Source of the DNA: Streptomyces lacrimifluminis
Lineage (GTDB): Bacteria; Actinomycetota; Actinomycetes; Streptomycetales; Streptomycetaceae
DNA length: 64,000 nt
NCBI RefSeq assembly: GCF_014646095.1
Contig: NZ_BMMU01000029.1
Span: 33,914-97,913, forward strand
Reading direction: 5' to 3'
The first letter of the stretch is position 1. Each line of letters starts with the position of its first letter. Positions 18,396 through 27,355 of this stretch are shown here, one piece after another. The position numbers and the translations under genes are program-made. The notes below the pieces were generated by a model. That model was not told where the DNA came from and ran no database searches. It worked only from the letters and a program-made list of their open reading frames with translations.

Positions 18396-19208
18396 TCACG
18401 TACGGCGTCCCACGACCCGTACGAAGCCCAGGGACCGCCCCTGGTCGGCGTTGAGCAGTTCCACCGAGTCGCGGGCCATGCCGGCCATGAACTCCTCGGT
18501 GCTCTCCTGGGCGCAGACCTCGCTCCACAGCAGCCAGTCGCGCCAGCCGTCCGGCAGCCAGTCGGCGGCCTCCACCGTCACGGCCCCGCTGCGCGACCAC
18601 TGCCGCCGCCACCAGTCGGCGGTGTGGAACGACCAGAACCCCGGGTCCCAGAACGGCTTGAGGTGCTCCGGCGGCTCCACGCCGTCCGGCTCCTCGCGCA
18701 GCGCCGGTACGACGACACCGATCCGCCCGCCCGGCTTCAGCAGCCGGGTGAGGGTGGGCAGATACAGGTCGTCCGTGCCGAAGTACTGATAGGCGTCGAT
18801 GCTCACGATCGCGTCGAACGACCCGTCACCGAAAGGCAGTTGGTGTGCCTCGGCGTACACGGGCAGCACCCGGTCGGCGACGCCCGCCTCGGCGATGCGG
18901 CGGGCGTTCTTGGCGGGCTCGATCCACAGGTCGGCGGCGGTGACCTGGACGTCGTACTCCTTGGCGAGGAAGACGGACGTCATGGCCTTGCCGCAGCCCA
19001 GGTCGAGCACCCGGGCGCCCGGCGGGAGGGTGTCGAGGCCGAGCACGGGAGCCAGCCACTCCAGCAGCCACAGGGCGTGCGGGCCCATCTGGTTGTCGAT
19101 GGTCCAGCGGGCGTCGTAGTGGCCGCTGCGCGGGTAGTGGGGGTGGTTCAGCCGGTCAGCGAGCGGGTCGGGACGGTCGTTCGAGGTCCTGGAGGTGATG
19201 TCGGACAT
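18396..19208 (-). CDS. SAM-dependent class I methyltransferase
   Basis: 270 residues. The SAM-binding motif is VLDLGCGKA (about residue 68), followed by AADLW at the second strand and SIDAYQYFG at motif IV. The C-terminal part is longer than the minimal Methyltransf_11 domain and rich in Trp. The substrate is unknown; the family includes small-molecule and cyclopropane-synthase-like enzymes. Monocistronic between the gatB terminator and a divergent small membrane protein gene. Confidence 0.87.
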   Translation of the reverse strand: MSDITSRTSNDRPDPLADRLNHPHYPRSGHYDARWTIDNQMGPHALWLLEWLAPVLGLDTLPPGARVLDLGCGKAMTSVFLAKEYDVQVTAADLWIEPAKNARRIAEAGVADRVLPVYAEAHQLPFGDGSFDAIVSIDAYQYFGTDDLYLPTLTRLLKPGGRIGVVVPALREEPDGVEPPEHLKPFWDPGFWSFHTADWWRRQWSRSGAVTVEAADWLPDGWRDWLLWSEVCAQESTEEFMAGMARDSVELLNADQGRSLGFVRVVGRRT

Positions 19209-19400
19209 CGGTGAGCGGGCTCCTCGGGTTCTGTGACGAGAAAGAACGGAAGGCTTCGGAGCTCGGTCGGACCTTCAAACAATGCACCTGCTCGGAAAGG
19301 CGGCGGAAAGCCGGGTACGGACAGTCGACGGCCGGACGCTAGCAGTGGGCATCCGGCGCCCGCATCCGAATTTCAGGTGGGCGCGCTACGCTCCCCCGCC

Positions 19401-19709
19401 ATGGACGAGAAGGACGGGACCGACGAACACGAGGGGGACTCCGAGGAGTACGGGGACGCGGCGCTGGACGCGCGGCGCGCCCGCTGGACGGCGACCGGGA
19501 GCGGGGTGCTGCTGGCCCTCGTGGGGCTCGCTGCCTCGACGCTCCGCCTCACGGGCTCCGCGCCCCTGCTGGTACCCGGCGCGTACGCCTTCGGCGCCGC
19601 CGTCTGCGGGCTCGCGTCGGTGCTGGGGGCGCGGGGGCGTACCCGTCGGGCTCTGTGGCTGCTGATCGCCGGGGTGATGGTGATGGCTCTCGGGGACCAG
19701 TTCGACTGA
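19401..19709 (+). CDS. Small membrane protein, acidic N-terminus
   Basis: 102 residues: an Asp/Glu-rich first 25 residues, then three hydrophobic segments (about 34-52, 57-75, 82-97). No recognised domain. TACGCT at 19387-19392 and ATG 8 nt later with no ribosome site indicate a leaderless transcript. Not obviously linked to its neighbours. Confidence 0.72.
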   Translation: MDEKDGTDEHEGDSEEYGDAALDARRARWTATGSGVLLALVGLAASTLRLTGSAPLLVPGAYAFGAAVCGLASVLGARGRTRRALWLLIAGVMVMALGDQFD

Positions 19710-19907
19710 GACGACAGAGTTCGGCCGGTTGTCCTGTGACGTGACTCGCACTCTTGTGAATAAGGGCACTGACACGTCAAACGATCACTATCGCCTGCAA
19801 CAGTGGTCCGGTAACGCTCTTGCCTTCTTTCGTTTCTTTGCGGGCCGTTCTGTTCATTCACGACTGTTCCCGGTCAAAGATCCACCTTTCCTCCAGGGAG
19901 CACGTCT

Positions 19908-22220
19908 GTGGCAGTCCTCGCACGCTGGTGTGTCAGGCACCGCCTCGCCGTTGTCCTGATCTGGCTCGCCGCCTTCGGCGGAGCGACCGCCGCCGCGGCC
20001 GTCGTGGGCTCGGCGTACTCGAACGACTACGAAGTCCCCGGCACCGAGTCGGGCCGCGCCACCCAGCTCCTGGAGAGAGGTTTCCCCGGTCTCGGCGGCG
20101 ACACCGACACCGTCGTCTGGCACACCGGCTCCGGCACGGTCCGTGCCGCCGACGTCGAACAGACGATGACCCGCACCCTGGACCGCATCGCCGACCTGCC
20201 CGGAGTGGCCTCGGTCGTCAGCCCCTACGAGGGCCGCGGCACCGGCCGCATCAGTGCCGACGGGCGTACGGCGTACGCCACCGTCACCTTCGACAGGTCC
20301 GCCGAGGACATCGGTGAGGACGAGGCCCGGGCCGTCGTCGACGCGGCCGGGGCGGCGCGGGCCGACGGGCTCCAGGTGGAGCTGGGCGGCAGCGCCATCG
20401 CGCTCACCGAGTCGTCCGGCGGCCACCTCGCTGAGGCCGTCGGTGTGGTCGTCGCGGCCGTCGTGCTGTTCCTCGCCTTCGGCTCGCTCGCCGCCTCCCT
20501 GCTGCCCATCGCCACCGCCCTGGTGAGCGTCGGCACGGCGTACGCCGGGATCGTGCTCCTCGGGCACGCGATGACCGTCGCGGACTTCGCGCCCATGCTC
20601 GGCATGCTGATCGGGCTCGGCGTGGGCATCGACTACGCGCTGTTCATCGTCACCAGACACCGACGCGGCCTCAAGCGCGGCCTGTCCGTCACCGAGGCCG
20701 CCACCAACGCCGTCACGACCACCGGACGCGCCGTCGTCTTCGCGGGTGCGACCGTTTGCATCGCCCTCCTGGGGATGCTGATCCTGCGGCTGGGCTTCCT
20801 CAACGGGGTCGCGATCGCGGCCTCGCTGACGGTGGTCCTGACCGTCGCGGCCTCCGTGACCCTGCTCCCCGCCCTGCTGTCGTACATCGGGCCGCGCGCC
20901 CTGAGCCGGCGCGAGCGGCGCAGACTGGCCGGGCACGGGCCCGAGCCGGAGCTGCCCACGGGATTCGCCGCCCGCTGGTCCGCGTTCGTCGAGCGCCACC
21001 CCAAGGCGCTCGGCGCCGCCGCCCTGGTCGTCATGGCGCTGCTCGCCCTGCCCACCCTCTCGCTCCACCTCGGCACCTCCGACCAGGGAAACAACCCGAA
21101 GGCGACGACCACACGCCAGGCCTACGACCTCCTCGCCGACGGCTTCGGTCCCGGCGTCAACGGCCCGCTCACCCTGGTCACGCCCGTCTCCGACGCCGAG
21201 GACAAGCTCGTCCTCGACAACCTCGCCGCGACCCTCCGGACCACCGAGGGCGTCGCGTCGTCCTCGCCGGTGACCTACAGCGCGGACGGCTCCACCGGGT
21301 ACCTCACCGTCGTACCGGAGTCCTCCCCGCAGTCCGCGCGGACCAGCGACCTGGTGGAGCGGCTGCGCGAGAGGGTGCTCCCGCGCGCGGAGACCGGCAC
21401 CTCGCTCGACCTGCATGTCGGCGGGGTCACGGCGAGCTATGACGACTTCGCGGACGTGATCGTCGGCAAGCTGCCGCTGTTCGTCGGTGTCGTGATCGGC
21501 CTGGGCTGTCTGCTGCTTCTGCTCGCGTTCCGGTCGATCGGCATCCCGCTCAAGGCCGCCGCGATGAACGTCGCCGCCGTCGCCTCCTCGTTCGGTGTCG
21601 TCGTCGCGATCTTCCAGTGGGGCTGGGGGAGCGAACTGCTGGGCCTCGGCAGCGCGGGCCCGATCGAGCCCTTCCTCCCCGTGATCATGGTGTCGGTCCT
21701 CTTCGGACTCTCCATGGACTACCAGGTCTTCCTGGTCAGCCGGATGTACGAGGAGTGGCTGGAGACCGGCGACAACCGGCGGGCCGTCCGGGTCGGCCTC
21801 GCCGAGACCAGCCGCGTGATCAACTCCGCGGCCGTCATCATGATCTCCGTCTTCCTCGCCTTCGTCCTCTCCGGCGACCGCGTGATCGCCATGTTCGGCA
21901 TCGCCCTGGCCGCCGCCGTCGCCCTCGACGCCTTCGTCCTGCGTACGCTCCTGGTGCCCGCGCTGATGCATCTGCTCGGCGCCGCCAACTGGTGGCTGCC
22001 CCGATGGCTCGACCGCCGTCTGCCGCGCATCAGCATCGAACCGCCCGAGTGCCGCGCCGCCGCCGAAATGCCGGGCGTCGAGGAGGCCGGCCGTGCGAGC
22101 ATTCCGGGGCCGCGCGCCACGGACCGCGCACGGGAGGACGTGGACGCCATGACGGACGTCGACGTCATGGACGTACTCGTGAAGGAGCGACCGAAGGATG
22201 TACGCGATATCCCTGGGTGA
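19908..22220 (+). CDS. MMPL-family RND transporter
   Basis: 770 residues with two MMPL repeats. Each has one helix, a soluble extracytoplasmic domain and five helices, with the family pattern GIDYALF in the first half and SMDYQVF in the second, both containing the Asp-Tyr pair of the proton relay. Such proteins export lipids or hydrophobic drugs, or aid copper/heme traffic. GTG start after CAGGGAGC. The C-terminal tail of about 60 residues is hydrophilic and overlaps the next gene by 23 nt. Confidence 0.92.
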   Translation: MAVLARWCVRHRLAVVLIWLAAFGGATAAAAVVGSAYSNDYEVPGTESGRATQLLERGFPGLGGDTDTVVWHTGSGTVRAADVEQTMTRTLDRIADLPGVASVVSPYEGRGTGRISADGRTAYATVTFDRSAEDIGEDEARAVVDAAGAARADGLQVELGGSAIALTESSGGHLAEAVGVVVAAVVLFLAFGSLAASLLPIATALVSVGTAYAGIVLLGHAMTVADFAPMLGMLIGLGVGIDYALFIVTRHRRGLKRGLSVTEAATNAVTTTGRAVVFAGATVCIALLGMLILRLGFLNGVAIAASLTVVLTVAASVTLLPALLSYIGPRALSRRERRRLAGHGPEPELPTGFAARWSAFVERHPKALGAAALVVMALLALPTLSLHLGTSDQGNNPKATTTRQAYDLLADGFGPGVNGPLTLVTPVSDAEDKLVLDNLAATLRTTEGVASSSPVTYSADGSTGYLTVVPESSPQSARTSDLVERLRERVLPRAETGTSLDLHVGGVTASYDDFADVIVGKLPLFVGVVIGLGCLLLLLAFRSIGIPLKAAAMNVAAVASSFGVVVAIFQWGWGSELLGLGSAGPIEPFLPVIMVSVLFGLSMDYQVFLVSRMYEEWLETGDNRRAVRVGLAETSRVINSAAVIMISVFLAFVLSGDRVIAMFGIALAAAVALDAFVLRTLLVPALMHLLGAANWWLPRWLDRRLPRISIEPPECRAAAEMPGVEEAGRASIPGPRATDRAREDVDAMTDVDVMDVLVKERPKDVRDIPG

Positions 22221-22773
22221 CGACGGGGCGGAACTGCGGCCCCTGGAGCCCTGGCACGCCGAGGAGTTCCTCGCGCACCTCGACCGGGGGCGGGAGTTCA
22301 TCACCCGGCACATCCCCTTCGGCATGAAGTCCACGGACCTCGACTCCGCGCGGGACCAGCTCCAGCGGTACGCCGACCAGCACGCCGCCGACACCGGGTC
22401 GCTGCACGGGATCTGGCTGGACGGGAAGCTCGTCGGCGGGGTGCTGTTCCTCAACTTCAGCGCGGAGCACGGCAACTGCGAGGTCGGCTGCTGGCTGGAA
22501 CCGGCAGGCACCGGACGCGGGCTGATCACGCGCGCGATGCGTGTCCTCATCGACTGGGCGATTGACGTACGCGGCATACACCGTGTGGAGTGGCACGCGT
22601 CGTCCGTCAACGAAGCGAGCATCAACGTGGCGCGGCGGCTGGGCATGAGCCGTGAGGGCCTGCTGCGGGAGAACTACCCGCACCGGGGCGTCCGCACGGA
22701 CACCGAGATCTGGTCGGTACTCGCGCCCGAGTGGCGAGACGCACGCGCGCGTGCCGCTCACAGGGATCATTAA
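22198..22773 (+). CDS. GNAT acetyltransferase, RimJ/RimL type
   Basis: 191 residues with the N-acetyltransferase fold of ribosomal-protein or small-molecule acetylases. The acetyl-CoA pyrophosphate loop is PAGTGRGLIT (about residue 103), and the family motif HRVEWHASSVNEAS is present with RRLGMSREG. The start lies inside the MMPL gene's 3' end, giving translational coupling. The substrate is unknown. Confidence 0.88.
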   Translation: MYAISLGDDGAELRPLEPWHAEEFLAHLDRGREFITRHIPFGMKSTDLDSARDQLQRYADQHAADTGSLHGIWLDGKLVGGVLFLNFSAEHGNCEVGCWLEPAGTGRGLITRAMRVLIDWAIDVRGIHRVEWHASSVNEASINVARRLGMSREGLLRENYPHRGVRTDTEIWSVLAPEWRDARARAAHRDH

Positions 22774-22808
22774 GGAACTTCTCAGACGACGTCCGTACGG
22801 TGCGAGGC

Positions 22809-23426
22809 ATGGGAACCAAGACAGCAGACGAGACCGGCGCCGAGACCGGTACCGAGGCGAAGAGCGACGATGTGAACAGCGGTAAGGAGACGGTGGACAT
22901 CACCAAGGACGAGCAGCCGGCGAAGAGCGCGGCCGAGACCGAGGTCGAGGTCCTGGGCGACGCGGACGAGTACGAGGGCGAGGACCTGACGGACCTCGAC
23001 GAGACGGAGCTCGCGGCCGGGAAGGACGGTCCCTCCGGTGTGGGCCAGGGCGCTGCCGCCGTCGTGTCCGCCGTGCTCGGTTTCGTCTCCCTCACCGGCA
23101 GCTGGCTGGGCACGGTGGCCGCCGCGCGCGAGACCCTCGTCGGCCAGCTGGGGACCGCGTCGTCCGCGAGCGTCGCCACCCAGATCAAGGAGGTCTACGG
23201 CGACGCCTGGCAGACCACCGCGCTGTGGGGCGGCATCTTCGCGCTGCTCGCCCTGCTCGTCGGTGTCGCAGCCCTCGCCCGGCCCGCGTTCGGCGCCCCG
23301 GCGAAGCCGCAGGCCGTCTGGATCAAGTCGGTCTCCTGGGCGGGTGTCGCCCTCGGCGTCCTCGGGCTGCTCCTCGCGGTCCTGAAGTACACCGACGTGC
23401 TGCTGGGCCTGCCGTCGGCGCCCTGA
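22809..23426 (+). CDS. Membrane protein with long acidic N-tail
   Basis: 205 residues. The first 80 are strongly acidic and likely disordered. Three hydrophobic segments follow (about 82-105, 136-158, 170-195). No known family. TACGGT (22795-22800) 8 nt before the ATG suggests a leaderless message. A branched hairpin follows the gene. Confidence 0.75.
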   Translation: MGTKTADETGAETGTEAKSDDVNSGKETVDITKDEQPAKSAAETEVEVLGDADEYEGEDLTDLDETELAAGKDGPSGVGQGAAAVVSAVLGFVSLTGSWLGTVAAARETLVGQLGTASSASVATQIKEVYGDAWQTTALWGGIFALLALLVGVAALARPAFGAPAKPQAVWIKSVSWAGVALGVLGLLLAVLKYTDVLLGLPSAP

Positions 23427-23453
23427 CACGGGAGCGGAATCACCGCAGGTCAT

Positions 23454-23504
23454 GAGGGGCCTTAGGCCGGTCGTAAGTACCTTACGGCTCGTCCGGGGCC
23501 CCTC
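23454..23504. terminator. Two-part hairpin after the acidic membrane protein gene
   Basis: The outer stem is GAGGGGCC (23454-23461) with its complement at 23497-23504. The inner stem is CGTAAG (23472-23477) with CTTACG (23481-23486). It lies 28 nt past the stop and probably ends transcription. Confidence 0.6.
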
Positions 23505-23639
23505 ACCCGTTTCTAAGGCCCCCACCCCTTCGGAAGATGCGGAACTCTCCCGATGTGGCGGACCCCCCTGGGAGACGAAGGTTGAGACATCGCAGAAAGC
23601 GAAGAACAACCGGACTCGCCAGAACCCGAGGGGCATCAC

Positions 23640-23825
23640 ATGTTCGAGTACGAACTCCAGCAGATCCGTTCCGCCGAGCGGCGCCGCGAGGCCGCGGACG
23701 AGCGCCTGGCCCGGGAAACGGTCCGCAGCGCCCGCGCCGCCCGCCGCGAGGCAGCCGGCCGGGCCGCCGAGGGCGAGGTGCATACCGACCACCAGCGCAG
23801 GCACTGGTTCACCCGGGCCGCGTGA
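23640..23825 (+). CDS. Small Arg/Ala-rich protein
   Basis: 61 residues, almost wholly helical and charged (Arg, Glu, Ala), with no signal or membrane segment. A clear GAGGGG ribosome site lies at 23628-23633, and a 14-bp terminator follows, which supports a real separate gene. Function unknown; coiled-coil formation or nucleic-acid binding are possible readings of the composition only. Confidence 0.72.
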   Translation: MFEYELQQIRSAERRREAADERLARETVRSARAARREAAGRAAEGEVHTDHQRRHWFTRAA

Positions 23826-23906
23826 ACAGCCGGGGAAGGGCGGGCGGCCCTCCCACGGCGTCGTTCCTCCCCGCGCGTGCCGCGGCCGTCCGCCCCACGA
23901 CCCACC

Positions 23907-23939
23907 ACGGGCCGGTCACCGTCTCGGTGACCGGCCCGT
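23907..23939. terminator. Terminator after the 61-aa gene
   Basis: A perfect 14-bp stem (23907-23920 with 23926-23939) and a 5-nt loop, between the small gene and the LuxR-type regulator. Confidence 0.85.
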
Positions 23940-24007
23940 CCGGCACTTCGCCCGTCCCCCTGTCCCTCGGCTCGATATCCGGTCCCGCTGTGTCAGAGCC
24001 CTGTGCG

Positions 24008-27000
24008 ATGCTCTGGCCCGTGGAGACCAGGTCCGTCTGTCCGGTGTTCGTCGGTCGCGCCGATGAGTTGGGGGTGTTGCACGCCGCGCTCGCCCGCGCC
24101 GCCGCCGGCGAGCCGCAGGCGTTGCTGCTCGGCGGGGAGGCGGGGGTCGGCAAGACGCGCCTGGTCGAGGAGTTCGCCGAAGCGGCCTGTGCCCGGGGCG
24201 CTGTCGTCGCGCTCGGCGGCTGCGTCGAGATCGGCGCCGACGGGCTGCCGTTCGCGCCCTTCTCCACCGCCCTGCGCGCCCTGCGCCGCGCGCTGCCCGA
24301 CGAGTTGGCCGCCGCCGCTGCCGGGCAGGAGGAGGAACTGGCCCGGCTGCTGCCCGAGTTGGGCGAGACCGGCGCAGGGCGGCACGACGAGGAGGGCATG
24401 GCACGCCTCTTCGAGCTCACCGCGCGCCTCCTGGAACGTGTCGCCGCGGACCGTACGGTCGTCGTCGCCCTCGAAGACCTCCACTGGGCCGACGCCTCCA
24501 CCCGCCACCTCCTCTCCTACCTCTTCCGCACCCTGCGCACCGGCCGCCTCGTCGTCCTCGCCACCTACCGCGCCGACGACATCCACCGCCGCCACCCACT
24601 GCGCCCCCTGCTCGCCGAACTGGACCGGCTGCGCACGGTCCGCCGGATCGAGCTGAGCCGCTTCAACCGCGCCGAGGTCGGCCGCCAGATCGCCGGCATC
24701 CTCGCAGCCGAACCCGCACCGGCCCAGGTCGACGAGATCTTCGAGCGCTCCGACGGCAACGCCTTCTTCGTCGAGGAACTCGCCGTCGCCGCCCACGAGG
24801 GCTGCCGCACCCGGCTCACGGACACCCTCCGGGACCTTCTCCTGGTCCGCGTCGAAAGCCTGCCCGAGACTGCCCAGCGGGTCGCCCGGACCGTCGCCGA
24901 GGGCGGCTCCACCGTCGAGTACCGGCTGCTCGCCGCCGTCGCCGGGCTCGCCGAGGACGACCTCATCGAGGCGCTGCGCGCAGCTGTCGGCGCCAACCTC
25001 CTGCTCGTCACCCCGGCCGGTGACGGCTACCGCTTCCGTCACTCCCTGGTCCGCGAGGCCGTCGCCGACGACCTGCTCCCCGGCGAACGCTCCCGCCTCA
25101 ACCGCCGCTACGCCGAGGCACTGGAAGCCGACCCGACGCTCGTCCCCGCCGACGAACGTGCCATGCGCCTGGCCAGCTACTGGTACCACGCCCACGACCC
25201 GGCCAAGGCCCTGCCCGCCGTCCTGGACGCCTCGGTCACCGCCCGCCGCCGGTACGCCTACTCCGAGCAACTACGGCTGCTGGAACGGGCGATGGAGCTG
25301 TGGGACGCCGCCTCCGAAGCCGTACGGGCCACGCTCAGGCCCGTCGACCACACCGAGGTCTACCCTCCCTGCGGCTGTGACCCGGCCACCACCGCCCTGC
25401 GCTACCTCGACCTCATGGCCGAGGCCGCCGTCGCGGGCCGGCTGAGCGGAGAACGCGAACGCGCCCTGAAGATCATCAAGCGTGCGCTGCACCTCCTTGA
25501 GGACGACGGCGACCCCCTGCGCGCCGCCTGGTTCTGGTGCCAGCGCTCCCGCCTCGTCCAGGCCCAGTCCCGCGGCGACGGCTGGAAGGAACTCGGCACC
25601 GCCCAGGAACTCGTACGCGGCCTGCCGCCCTCGGCGGTGCACGCCGAGGTCCTGGCCCACGTCGCCGCCTGGTCGATGCTGCACTCGCCGGGCCCCGACG
25701 CCCTCGCCGCCGCCGAACAGGCGGTCGAGTACGCCCGCATGGTGGGCGCCGCCGAGACCGAGCTGCACGCCCGCCTCACCCACGGCACCCTCCTGGTCGA
25801 CGCAGGGGCCACGGAGGCCGGGTTCGCGGAGATGCGCGCGGTCAAGGAAAGGTCGGTCGCGGCGAACAGTCTCTTCGTCGCCGGACGCGCCTACGTCAAC
25901 CTAGCCAACGGGCTCGAAGCGGTCGGCCGCTCCCGGGACTCCGTCGGCATCCTGGAGGAGGGCCTCGTCTACACCCGGAAGTTCGGGCTGCTGGACTCCG
26001 AGGCCTGGGTGTGGGACAACCTCTCCGAATCGCTGTACTCGCTCGGCCGCTGGGACGAGGCCGCCGACGCCGCGGCCAACGCACTACGGCGCGGCCACAG
26101 CGCCAAACCGCAGGCCGCCGGCGCCGTCTGCCTGTCCCAGCTCGCCCTGGGCCGGGGCGACCTGCCCGAGGCGGCGCGCCGACTGGCCATCGCCCACGAG
26201 CACTTCGGCACCCACGACCCCATGCCCCAGCACGACCTGATGCTCGCCCTGGTCACCATCGGTGTCGCCGCCGCCGAGGGCCGTCTCCTCGACGCCCGCA
26301 CCGCGCTGGGCCACGTCCTCGACACCGGCTTCCCGCCCGGTACCCACCGCTACGGCTGGCCGCTGCTCCTTGCCGCCGCCTCCGCGGAGGCGGACGCCCG
26401 CGCTCTGCCCACCGTCGACGCGGGCCGCCCCGCGACCCTCGAACGCATCTTCGGCACCGCGCGGAAGCTCACCACGGACGCCCCCGTCTGGCTCGCCCAC
26501 GAACAGTGGGTGCGCGCCGAACTCCAACGCGCCGACGGCATCGACACCCCCGACACCTGGTCACGGCTCGTCACCGCCTTCGAGACCCTGGACCGCCCCT
26601 ACGACCTCGCCCGGGTCCGCCACCGCCTCGCCGAGGCACTGCTGACGGACGGCGCCGACCCCGGCGACCGTGACCGGGCGGCCGAACTCCTCCGCCTGTC
26701 CGCCACCGTCGCCGACCACCTGGGCGCCCGCCCCCTCGCCGACGCCGTCACCCTCCTCGCCCAGCGCGCCCGCCTCAGCCCCACCTCGCCCCGTCCCACG
26801 GCGGACCCGGCGGACCCGGCGGAGTCCCTGGGCCTGACCAGCCGCGAACGGGACGTCCTGCGCCTGGTCTCCGCCGGCCGCACCAACCGCCAGATCGCCG
26901 AGGAACTCTTCATCTCCCCCAAGACGGCCAGCGTCCACGTCTCCAACATCCTGGCCAAACTGGGCGTCTCGGGCCGGGGAGAGGCGGCGGCGATGGCCCA

Positions 27001-27034
27001 CCGGCTGGGGCTGTTCCCGGCTGGTGCACGCTGA
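24008..27034 (+). CDS. Large ATP-binding LuxR-family regulator (LAL/MalT type)
   Basis: About 1008 residues: an N-terminal AAA ATPase with Walker A in GGEAGVGKTRLVEE (about residue 39) and Walker B in VVVALEDLHWAD, a long helical-repeat middle region (about 400-900), and a C-terminal LuxR helix-turn-helix (LTSRERDVLRLVSAG and ISPKTASVHV). Such STAND-type activators respond to a small inducer, then bind DNA. The start is either ATG 24008 or GTG 24020; GATGCT 7 nt before the GTG would make that a leaderless start. Targets are unknown; neighbours give no pathway. Confidence 0.9.
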   Translation: MLWPVETRSVCPVFVGRADELGVLHAALARAAAGEPQALLLGGEAGVGKTRLVEEFAEAACARGAVVALGGCVEIGADGLPFAPFSTALRALRRALPDELAAAAAGQEEELARLLPELGETGAGRHDEEGMARLFELTARLLERVAADRTVVVALEDLHWADASTRHLLSYLFRTLRTGRLVVLATYRADDIHRRHPLRPLLAELDRLRTVRRIELSRFNRAEVGRQIAGILAAEPAPAQVDEIFERSDGNAFFVEELAVAAHEGCRTRLTDTLRDLLLVRVESLPETAQRVARTVAEGGSTVEYRLLAAVAGLAEDDLIEALRAAVGANLLLVTPAGDGYRFRHSLVREAVADDLLPGERSRLNRRYAEALEADPTLVPADERAMRLASYWYHAHDPAKALPAVLDASVTARRRYAYSEQLRLLERAMELWDAASEAVRATLRPVDHTEVYPPCGCDPATTALRYLDLMAEAAVAGRLSGERERALKIIKRALHLLEDDGDPLRAAWFWCQRSRLVQAQSRGDGWKELGTAQELVRGLPPSAVHAEVLAHVAAWSMLHSPGPDALAAAEQAVEYARMVGAAETELHARLTHGTLLVDAGATEAGFAEMRAVKERSVAANSLFVAGRAYVNLANGLEAVGRSRDSVGILEEGLVYTRKFGLLDSEAWVWDNLSESLYSLGRWDEAADAAANALRRGHSAKPQAAGAVCLSQLALGRGDLPEAARRLAIAHEHFGTHDPMPQHDLMLALVTIGVAAAEGRLLDARTALGHVLDTGFPPGTHRYGWPLLLAAASAEADARALPTVDAGRPATLERIFGTARKLTTDAPVWLAHEQWVRAELQRADGIDTPDTWSRLVTAFETLDRPYDLARVRHRLAEALLTDGADPGDRDRAAELLRLSATVADHLGARPLADAVTLLAQRARLSPTSPRPTADPADPAESLGLTSRERDVLRLVSAGRTNRQIAEELFISPKTASVHVSNILAKLGVSGRGEAAAMAHRLGLFPAGAR

Positions 27035-27083
27035 CCGCTTCGACGCGGGATACCGACGGCAGGACAAACGTCGCGGAGGAGCT

Positions 27084-27340
27084 GTGGTGTACCAGATCGA
27101 ATTCACCGAGCGTGCCGCGCACAGCGCGACACGCTGCCCGAAGACCGGCGCAAGCTCCTGGAGCGCGGTCTGCTGAAGCTGGCCGAGGATCCCTTCACAC
27201 CCGTGTCGCAGGCCGTCAGCGGCGAGGACATCCGTGTGGTGTCCGTCGCCCCGGGGCTGATCGTCGACTACATGGTCCACCGGGCGTTCCTGATCCTGGT
27301 CTCGGTGGCGATCCTCGACCAGTCGTTGATAGACGAATAG
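27084..27340 (+). pseudogene. Frameshifted small RelE/ParE-like or hypothetical protein gene
   Basis: The start VVYQIEFTERAA (GTG 27084 or 27087, after GCGGAGGAGC) is in one frame, and the rest, DTLPEDRRKLLERGLLKLAE through ILDQSLIDE, is in another, ending at 27340. Joining them needs one extra base at about 27120-27123, giving an 85-residue protein resembling plasmid-stabilisation/RelE-like toxins in size and pattern. Either a real one-base deletion or a sequencing error. No antitoxin gene is adjacent. Confidence 0.65.
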
Positions 27341-27355
27341 GCCCCTACCGGACCG

